In this document: one piece after another, positions 6,183 through 10,258 of the stretch
Layout: each line of letters starts with the position of its first letter
Position numbering within the stretch: position 1 is the first letter of the stretch
Assembly (NCBI GenBank): GCA_026770585.1
Contig: MU646393.1
Location: 169,032-179,289, forward strand
Source of the DNA: Baffinella frigidus
Taxonomy: Eukaryota > Cryptophyceae > Cryptomonadales > Baffinellaceae
Direction of reading: 5' to 3'
Length of the DNA: 10,258 bases
The notes under the pieces: generated by a model
What the model was told of the DNA's origin: nothing
Databases searched by the model: none
Seen by the model: only the letters and a program-made list of their open reading frames with translations
Made by a program: the position numbers and the translations under genes

Positions 6183-6405
6183 TGTCTTTAGGTCCTTTAG
6201 GTTCTTCGAGCTCCCAACATAGGCGGACACCGGAAATTGTTCTGTAGAAAGGCCATGCTTCCTTTCGGATCACATCAAGCCCCCCTCCCCTGTACAGAGG
6301 ATCCTTTAGGTCCTTTAGGTTTTAATTTCGCCCAACATATGCCAACGACACGCCGTTCCGTCGAAGGGATCTGCAGGTCCTTTAGGTCCTTTAGGTCCTT
6401 TGCAG
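6183..6405 (+). repeat. Repeat C, copy 5, dimeric with 9-bp AGGTCCTTT tail
   Basis: A standard C unit (6186-6300) is followed head to tail by the divergent subtype also seen at 5262-5345. The end is three tandem AGGTCCTTT 9-mers enclosed between CTGCAG and TTTGCAGG. The 9-bp motif also begins each C unit, so unit ends appear able to expand by 9 bp. Confidence 0.75.
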
Positions 6406-6460
6406 GGAAAGCATTTTTTTTTTTGCTTTCGGATCGCGTTTAGCGGCAGTAGTCACGGAA

Positions 6461-6481
6461 TATTTGACCAGAATGGTCAAA
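6461..6481. other. Perfect 9-bp hairpin
   Basis: ATTTGACCA at the left and TGGTCAAAT at the right are separated by GAA. It could be a regulatory palindrome upstream of the following gene or a chance stem. Confidence 0.5.
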
Positions 6482-6638
6482 TCCAACGGCAGGATTTTTC
6501 AAACGAGGGAGGAGGGAACATCGGTCTGATCGGGTCTCAGTATCGTCTCGCATCGACATCGGCCTTCCGCACCTCTTCCTGGTTACCGTCCTCTCGCATC
6601 GTGGAGGACCCCGTAGAGAACGCGCCTCGTAGGCGCCA

Positions 6639-7672
6639 ATGCATAATCAGTTCCGGCACGGCGCGTTGTCGCGACCGGCTGAGGGCGCACGCGAGCGTGT
6701 GTCGCGCTGGGAGGACGAGCGCGTACAAGAAGAAACCGCGCGCGGCACCCGACCATGCCCCCCTCCACCACAACACTCACTCGCGACAAGCAGGACTTCG
6801 AAGAACGTGAGCACGCCTGCAGACAGATCAACCTTGGTCGAGCCTGCGACACGCAAAGTATTCCAGAGGCAGCAGCCCCTCAAGAACGTGGCGGGTTCAG
6901 TCTTCTCCGGGGGGATGGTGGGGAACATAATGATGGCGCGGCAAGCTGCGCCGGTCCCTGTCGTTCCTCCTGCGGTCAAGCCGTATGAACCCCGTGGAGA
7001 CCACTTCTACGCGGCGCTTGCAGTGGAGCAGCCACGTAAGTACGGGACGCGAGGAACTCACTCGCACTACGGCGGGCCGGTCGTCTGCCACCCATGCGAG
7101 CAGTACGAAGCTGTGACGGTCAACCACCAGCGGGACATGGATCGCAAGGCGTTGGACGGCTCGCGGGGGGAGCGAGGGTTCGGCGGGAGGGAGTACGTGG
7201 CGGTGTTGGAGGGGCAGCGCGGCAACGGGCCTGGAGAGGGCATTCCGCGCGGTATGGACCCTACAGCCGACACCCCTACACCCAAACCTGAAACGCTGAA
7301 GCCCGAACCCTGGACATGACACGCACCACTTCCCCAAAACCCTAAACCCTATACCCAACCCTGAACCCCTGAACCCTGAACCCCAACCCCAACCCCAAAC
7401 CCTGAACCCTGAACCCTGAACCCTGCCCCATGCAAGCACACCTTCTGGGTGCGAGACTGGGAGGATGGCGACCTATTCGGGCCGATGCTTACCCTGAGCC
7501 CTGAACCCTGAACCCTGCTCCAGGCAAGCATAACTTCGGGGTACGCGACTGGGAGGACGAAGACCCGTTCGGGCCGATGCTTCCAGGGCGCTACCTCCGC
7601 CCCGAGCTGCGGAACTCGCAGAAGGAGCCCGTTGGGGTGCGCTCGCGTGGGAACCCGTGTGTTCGCGCGTGA
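6639..7672 (+). CDS. Putative two-exon gene, function unknown (253 codons)
   Basis: Exon 1 runs 6639-7251, the intron 7252-7523 (GTATGG to CTCCAG) and exon 2 7524-7672, ending TGA. The split Gly codon G|GC (phase 1) joins GEGIPR to GKHNFGVRDWEDEDPFGPML. Support comes from strongly GC-biased third positions in this frame, from an in-frame TAG nine bases before the ATG, and from the fact that splicing removes nothing but telomere-like repeats and a decayed exon copy. The protein is Arg/Gly/Pro-rich at its start, then has KPYEPRGDHFYAALAV and HYGGPVVCHPCEQYEAV, and an acidic Trp-containing patch in exon 2. I see no signal peptide, transmembrane segment or known catalytic motif and do not recognise the family. 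The exact start is uncertain: an upstream exon could exist. A GTGAGA at 7669 could act as a donor instead of the stop, and a TGTAA, the polyadenylation signal known from green algae, lies about 15 bases after the stop. Confidence 0.5.
7334..7428 (-). repeat. CCCTGAA (TTCAGGG) telomere-like tract
   Basis: The tract contains CCCTAAA, CCCTATA, then repeated CCCTGAA units mixed with CCCCAA. It is the C-rich strand of a TTCAGGG variant, so its polarity is opposite to that of the tracts at 2701, 3767, 4421 and 10092. Confidence 0.88.
7421..7490 (+). pseudogene. Decayed duplicate of exon 2
   Basis: These 70 bp align without gaps to 7513-7582. The two read CKHTFWVRDWEDGDLFGPML here and GKHNFGVRDWEDEDPFGPML there, so the frame and the peptide are recognisably the same. 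The acceptor CCAG|GC of the intact copy has become CCATGC here, and the exon then runs into telomere-like repeats and a stop, so it is probably never spliced in. The two copies are 92 bp apart, forming a tandem duplication of exon start plus heptamers. Confidence 0.75.
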
Positions 7673-7693
7673 GATGCAGAGCGCCTGTAACCC

Positions 7694-7800
7694 ATATCCC
7701 AGGAGTGGCGAGGTGGTCAGAATTGACCGCCAAGAGGTCCTAGGCAGGTACTATGGCCCTACGGTAGGGCGTATGGGCCTACTCGCCACTGAAGGGATAT
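7694..7800. mobile_element. Short palindromic element E, copy 1
   Basis: Its 107 bp have imperfect inverted ends: ATATCCCAGGAGTGGCGAG at the left against CTCGCCACTGAAGGGATAT at the right, 16 of 19 bases pairing. The interior CCTAGGCAGGTACTATGGCC, CTACGGTAGGGCGTATGGGC matches copy 2. It sits just after the stop codon of the gene at 6639-7672. Confidence 0.6.
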
Positions 7801-7906
7801 CCCGGCACAGCACCGAAGGCGGAATCTCGGCAGGGGAGAGGGTGCGGTGGGCATAGGCCTACTGTAGGGTCCTAGGGGGGCGCGATTTCTTATGAGCGAG
7901 GTACCC

Positions 7907-8012
7907 CTATCCCTTAAGTGACCAACGGGCGAATAATCGCCCTAACTCGCCCTAGGCAGGTCATAGGGCCCTACCGTAGGGCGTATGAGCCTACTGGTCA
8001 CTTAAGGGATAG
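7907..8012. mobile_element. Short palindromic element E, copy 2
   Basis: Its 106 bp have perfect 18-bp inverted ends, CTATCCCTTAAGTGACCA (7907-7924) and its complement (7995-8012). The interior CCTAGGCAGGTCATAGGGCC and CTACCGTAGGGCGTATGAGC matches copy 1. A fragment of the same motif in inverse orientation (CATAGGCCTACTGTAGGG near 7851) lies between the copies. No coding capacity is present. Confidence 0.75.
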
Positions 8013-8040
8013 ATGCGCACAGCGCGCCCCCGCACGCTTC

Positions 8041-8092
8041 TCACCCCTGGGCCAGAGGGGCGGGTGCGGCAGCGGCGGCCGCCCCAGGCTTG
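8041..8092 (-). pseudogene. Duplicate of a C-terminal coding segment
   Basis: On the minus strand this reads KPGAAAAAAPAPLAQG then TGA, gap-free against KPGAAATTTPAPLPQG then TGA at 8245-8196; by eye 41 of 51 bases agree. A CTCAG just before it (near 8099) could be a splice acceptor, so it could be an alternative last exon and not a dead copy. A third, shorter copy (SAPAPLAQGW, 8180-8151 region) has TGG where the others have TGA. Confidence 0.5.
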
Positions 8093-8195
8093 AGTCTGAG
8101 TAATTTACACAAGTCGCTTACACCCGGCCAGCCCCTGTAGGAGTAGTGTGACCATCCCTGGGCCAGAGGGGCGGGAGCGGATCCTGTCTGATCGA

Positions 8196-8357
8196 TCATC
8201 CCTGGGGCAGAGGGGCGGGGGTGGTAGTTGCCGCAGCCCCGGGCTTGCTGGCCTTGCGCGAGAACTTGCTGCCGCGGGCGTGGCGGATTTCGCGGACGAG
8301 GGACACCCCCCCCTCGACCTCCCACTCCGAGAGGCACATCTCGCACATAGTCTGCAC
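8196..8357 (-). CDS. Putative terminal exon or small gene, function unknown
   Basis: The minus-strand frame reads MCEMCLSEWEVEGGVSLVRE from 8348, then IRHARGSKFSRKASKPGAAA, then TTTPAPLPQG and a TGA at 8198-8196. Third positions are strongly GC-rich, as in the other genes, and a CGCAG|GTG acceptor lies at 8362-8355. A CxxC pair opens the segment and the middle is basic. The upstream side runs directly into the 38-bp repeat and a foldback element, so the rest of the gene is missing or lies behind a long intron. TGTAA motifs on the same strand near 8122 and 8108 could be polyadenylation signals if the host is a green alga. I do not recognise the family. Confidence 0.42.
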   Translation of the reverse strand: MQTMCEMCLSEWEVEGGVSLVREIRHARGSKFSRKASKPGAAATTTPAPLPQG

Positions 8358-8386
8358 CTGCGTCCGACAAATTTGATCAGTCGCAT
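8349..8386 (+). repeat. Outlying unit of the 38-bp tandem repeat
   Basis: TCTGCACCTGCGTCCGACAA followed by ATTTGATCAGTCGCA matches the TCTGCACCAGCATCCAACAA, ATTTCACCAGCCACG unit at 8735-8770. It is separated from the main array by foldback element F and overlaps the start of the putative minus-strand exon. Confidence 0.6.
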
Positions 8387-8394
8387 TAATGGGG

Positions 8395-8543
8395 TAATGG
8401 ACTAAAAATGGGGTAGTTAGGCTTACGGGATGGCCTAGGACCTCCTACTGTAGGCCAAAATCCTAGGACTTTTTGGTCATAGGAGCCCTACGGCCTACGG
8501 TAGACAATACCGTAGGCCTAACTACCCCATTTGTAGTCCGTTA
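8395..8543. mobile_element. Foldback element F, 149 bp with about 34-bp inverted ends
   Basis: The left arm TAATGGACTAAAAATGGGGT, AGTTAGGCTTACGG pairs with the right arm CCGTAGGCCTAACT, ACCCCATTTGTAGTCCGTTA with only three mismatches. The 80-bp interior has nested CCTAGGAC and CCTAC-GTAGG palindromes like those in element E. It sits between members of the 38-bp repeat. No clear target duplication is seen. Confidence 0.75.
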
Positions 8544-8558
8544 GCCTATGAACATGCT

Positions 8559-8780
8559 CCAATAAATTCCATGAGTCACATGAGCCAATAAAGTTCATCA
8601 GTCACATGGTTTGCACCATCATCCAATAAATTCATCACCAGTCACACATCGCGAGACCTTCAGCATATGCTGAGATCTGCACCCGCCGCGTGTGCTATCA
8701 GTCGCATGGCCCAATAAATTTCATCAGTCACACGGTCTGCACCAGCATCCAACAAATTTCACCAGCCACGCACCGCGAAC
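8559..8780 (+). repeat. 38-bp tandem repeat, five main units
   Basis: Units start CCAATAAATT or CCAACAAATT at 8559, 8585, 8623, 8711 and 8749. Units 2-3 and 4-5 look like a duplicated dimer: each pair is CCAATAAA, CATCAGTCACA, GGTYTGCACCA, CATCC then a variant ending in CACCGCGA or CATCGCGA. The array overlaps small open frames, which are by-products. Confidence 0.75.
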
Positions 8781-8791
8781 CGCCTCTGCTT

Positions 8792-8983
8792 CCACTCATC
8801 CTCACGGGAGGACCAAATCAACGATTTTCGACCTTTTGTGCAAAGCACTTTCAAACCTCCCAAAACCTGAGAAAGCTGCTTTTATTGGGCCATTATAAAA
8901 CCAGAGGGGTCGATTCGACCCCGCTGCAAGGAAAAAATGGCTCCACGAATTTGTTGATTTGGTCTCGCCGTGAGGGTTGGTGG
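8792..8983 (+). mobile_element. Inverted-repeat transposon (MITE) family D, copy 2
   Basis: The 192-bp element has ends CCACTCATCCTCACGG and CCGTGAGGGTTGGTGG; the arms also share GACCAAATCAAC, giving a pairing region of about 31 bp. It is flanked by TT at 8790-8791 and TT at 8984-8985. Copy 1 (5076-5249) has the same termini and an AA flank pair, which is the same dinucleotide on the other strand. Confidence 0.8.
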
Positions 8984-9011
8984 TTGCCGCGCATGGCTAC
9001 GGCGTGCACGC

Positions 9012-9087
9012 ATGGCAACGAAAATTACTACACACTTCATTCTTATTAGTAATGTTAAAGCATTTGTGTAGTGATTTTCGTTGCCAT
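9012..9087. other. Long hairpin, 23-bp arms
   Basis: ATGGCAACGAAAATTACTAC (start of the left arm, 9012-9034) pairs with TAGTGATTTTCGTTGCCAT at 9065-9087; one mismatch in 23 and a 30-base loop. It could be a very short foldback element or a structured non-coding RNA; nothing else identifies it. Confidence 0.7.
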
Positions 9088-9337
9088 CAAATGACAGAAA
9101 AATAGATTTCCACGGATAAAGGTGTGCCGCCACGTTTCTCCCTGTGTTACGCCTGAGTTGTCTTCGGTCGTGCCAAGTGATCAACAGACGTTGTGCTGCC
9201 CCCCTATGCCCACATTCGGTCGGCTTCGGACGGTTGGAATGACCGCCCAATCATGCGTGTGCAAAACTTGACGCGCACAGCTGGTTGAAAGAAAGAGGAT
9301 CTCTGGGCTCCAAACCACATTCGGTCGGTGGGCCGTT
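9088..9337. other. Subtelomeric segment, part of a duplicated block
   Basis: CCACATTCGGTCGG occurs at about 9210 and again at about 9317. GCGTGTGCAAAACTTGAC (near 9255) and GATCTCTGGGCTCCAA (near 9298) recur in the same order at 9718 and 9795. No gene is recognised. Confidence 0.55.
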
Positions 9338-9506
9338 CTACGGGGGAGGGCTAGGTGGTTTCTTGGAGCCCTTTTTACCCACATCCTGCTGTTACTTTTC
9401 CGTCTAATTCAATTATTTGTGGGCATTTCCGGCAACTTTTGCCGATTTCAAGGGAAAATAATAGATGGACGCAGGGCGTAAAATCACATGTAGCTCTCCC
9501 GCGTAG
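9338..9506 (+). mobile_element. Inverted-repeat transposon (MITE) family A, copy 2
   Basis: The 169-bp element starts CTACGGGGGAGGG and ends CTCTCCCGCGTAG, with TT on both sides (9336-9337 and 9507-9508). It aligns end to end with the complement of 2814-2981, including the central GCAACTTTTGCCGATTTCAA block and the GATGGACGCAGGG block. Both copies keep the terminal repeats. Confidence 0.88.
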
Positions 9507-9616
9507 TTCGGTCAGAGTGTTTTCAAAAAGAACGAATTGGACTTCGGACTGCACTGCCAGGCTGGAGATTTTGTAAAAGCCAATCCACCCACAAAATCTG
9601 TCAACTAAGAAACGAG

Positions 9617-9654
9617 GTACCCAGATTGGGTACTTCGAAAATCGATTTTCGCCT
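9617..9654. other. Adjacent palindromes
   Basis: GTACCCA-GAT-TGGGTAC (7-bp stem) is followed within a few bases by the perfect 16-bp palindrome CGAAAATCGATTTTCG. They may be the remnant ends of an unrecognised element or protein-binding sites. Confidence 0.5.
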
Positions 9655-9699
9655 TGAGTTGACTAACACAAAACCCCCGCCCGGGCAGTGGACTGTTGG

Positions 9700-9810
9700 A
9701 ACAACCACCCAATTCTGCGTGTGCAAAACTTGACACAAAGAGCTGGGTAGCAAGAGGGAGGCGCAAACAAAGGCGCAGACGCCGCCCGCTGTGAGATCTC
9801 TGGGCTCCAA
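9700..9810. repeat. Second copy of the block at about 9235-9316
   Basis: It shares ACCCAATTCTGCGTGTGCAA, AACTTGACAC, AGCTGG and GATCTCTGGGCTCCAA with the first block, with a roughly 30-bp extra segment. A third fragment (CTGGGTAGCAAGAGGGG to TCTCTGGGCTCCAAACC) occurs at about 9933-9973. Confidence 0.6.
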
Positions 9811-9905
9811 GGTTTGGATCTGTGGGTCTGAAAAGGTTTGGATTTCTGGGTCTGAAAAGGTTTGGATCTCTGGGTCTGAAAAGGTTTGGATCTCTGGGCT
9901 CCAAA
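9811..9905 (+). repeat. 24-bp tandem repeat, four units
   Basis: The unit is GGTTTGGATCTCTGGGTCTG plus AAAA, with starts at 9811, 9835, 9859 and 9883. The last unit ends in GGGCTCCAAA, joining the flanking duplicated block. Its 8-codon period explains the repetitive minus-strand reading frame (RPRDPNLF). Confidence 0.92.
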
Positions 9906-10091
9906 CCTTTTGGGGTTTGTTTAGGGTTTAGGGCTGGGTAGCAAGAGGGGGGGGGGTCTCTGGGCTCCAAACCTTTTGGGGTTTGTTTTCGTCATACTTC
10001 TCCCGGTACTTGAGCAGCCCCTGCGTTTGGGGTTTGAGGTTTGGGGATTGGTTTTTTTTTGGGTTTTTTTTTTGCGTTTTTTTATTTATTG
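9906..10091. other. T/G-rich transition into the terminal heptamer tract
   Basis: TTTGTTTAGGGTTTAGGG at about 9917 is a short canonical telomere-like piece. From about 10050 the strand has long T runs with GGG and GCG interruptions, then TTTATTTATTG, then the TTTGGGG array. No gene is seen. Confidence 0.6.
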
Positions 10092-10258
10092 TTTGGGGTT
10101 TGGGGTTTGGGGTTTGGGGTTTGGGGTTTGGGGTTTGGGGTTTGGGGTTTGGGGTCTGGGGTTTGGGGTTTGGGGTTTGGGGTTTGGGGTTTGGGGTTGG
10201 GGGTTTGGGGTTTGGGGTTTGGGGTTTGGGGTTTGGGGTTTGGGGTTTGGGGTCTGGG
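10092..10258 (+). repeat. (TTTGGGG) array, about 24 units, to the window edge
   Basis: The array is in 7-bp register throughout; the only variants are TCTGGGG (10155 and, cut short, 10253) and one TTGGGGG. The G-rich strand points toward the right end, the polarity expected if a chromosome end lies to the right. TTTGGGG differs from TTTAGGG by one base. It could be a telomere-associated satellite, a variant telomere zone or an interstitial array. Confidence 0.93.

Larger units (their letters stand above)
7252..7523 (+). other. Predicted intron made largely of CCCTGAA repeats
   Basis: The intron opens GTATGG and closes CCCTGCTCCAG. Its 272 bp contain two blocks of CCCTGAA/CCCTAAA-like heptamers (about 7334-7428 and 7491-7518) and a 70-bp relic of exon 2 between them. 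Splicing is inferred from frame and coding continuity; no transcript evidence is available. Confidence 0.5.

Noticed and set aside
6537-6776. Minus-strand frame ending MREDGNQEEVRKADVDARRY
   Set aside because: The last part looks protein-like, but the frame overlaps the better-supported plus-strand gene and has no recognisable domain.
6807-6822. GTGAGCACGCCTGCAG as a 16-base intron that would join the two overlapping frames
   Set aside because: It has GT and AG ends and the right length modulo three, but such tiny introns are known only from exceptional lineages, and the 6639 frame is open without it.
6755-6988. Alternative plus-strand frame starting MPPSTTTLTRDKQDF
   Set aside because: It overlaps the 6639 frame. 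Its third positions are only moderately GC-rich by eye, whereas the 6639 frame is clearly GC-biased and joins in frame to exon 2.
8041-8370. 109-codon minus-strand frame starting MSDAGADYV
   Set aside because: Its first half is a shadow of the MCEMCLSEWEVEGG frame. Only its last part (PAPLAQG) corresponds to the duplicated C-terminal segment.
8559-8780. Regular spaced repeats as a CRISPR array
   Set aside because: Units are diverged and follow one another with little or no unique spacer, and the context is eukaryotic. It is an ordinary tandem repeat.

Overview
The window looks like subtelomeric or otherwise repeat-rich nuclear DNA from a unicellular eukaryote, most probably an alga with plant-type telomere repeats. 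The reasons are: two gene models that need GT-AG introns, a GC-rich third codon position in those genes, many minisatellites and small non-autonomous transposons, and heptamer tracts built on TTTAGGG. There is no bacterial operon structure, no rRNA or tRNA gene, no CRISPR array and no intact transposase or reverse transcriptase. A green-algal source is a guess, not a demonstration.

Layout. At the left edge a poly-G tract abuts the first two exons of a minus-strand cytochrome b5-domain gene (43-466), the only family I recognise with confidence. From 480 to 2650 there is no gene; the stretch holds one dispersed repeat, three adjacent minisatellites and a 39-bp tandem array. From 2655 to 3850 there are three copies of one element, each carrying a telomere-like tract, with other elements inserted among and inside them; one insertion (2814-2981) is a 168-bp inverted-repeat transposon whose unoccupied site is preserved in the two sister copies. 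From 4180 to 6405 there are further repeats, including a (TTTAGTG)-type tract, a 174-bp inverted-repeat element and several copies of a roughly 200-bp repeat whose ends carry a 9-bp motif (AGGTCCTTT).

From 6639 to 7672 lies a plausible two-exon plus-strand gene of unknown function. Its intron consists largely of CCCTGAA heptamers and contains a decayed duplicate of the second exon. From 7694 to 8013 are two short palindromic elements. From 8041 to 8357 is a minus-strand coding fragment with a duplicated C-terminal segment, followed by a 149-bp foldback element and a 38-bp tandem array. The right end has second copies of both inverted-repeat transposon families, a duplicated segment, a 24-bp tandem array and finally about 24 units of TTTGGGG running to the edge.

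The genes show no functional link to each other. The strongest story is structural: telomere-like heptamers of five different local types, one of them inside an intron, and at least two small transposon families that both appear to duplicate a TT/AA dinucleotide on insertion.
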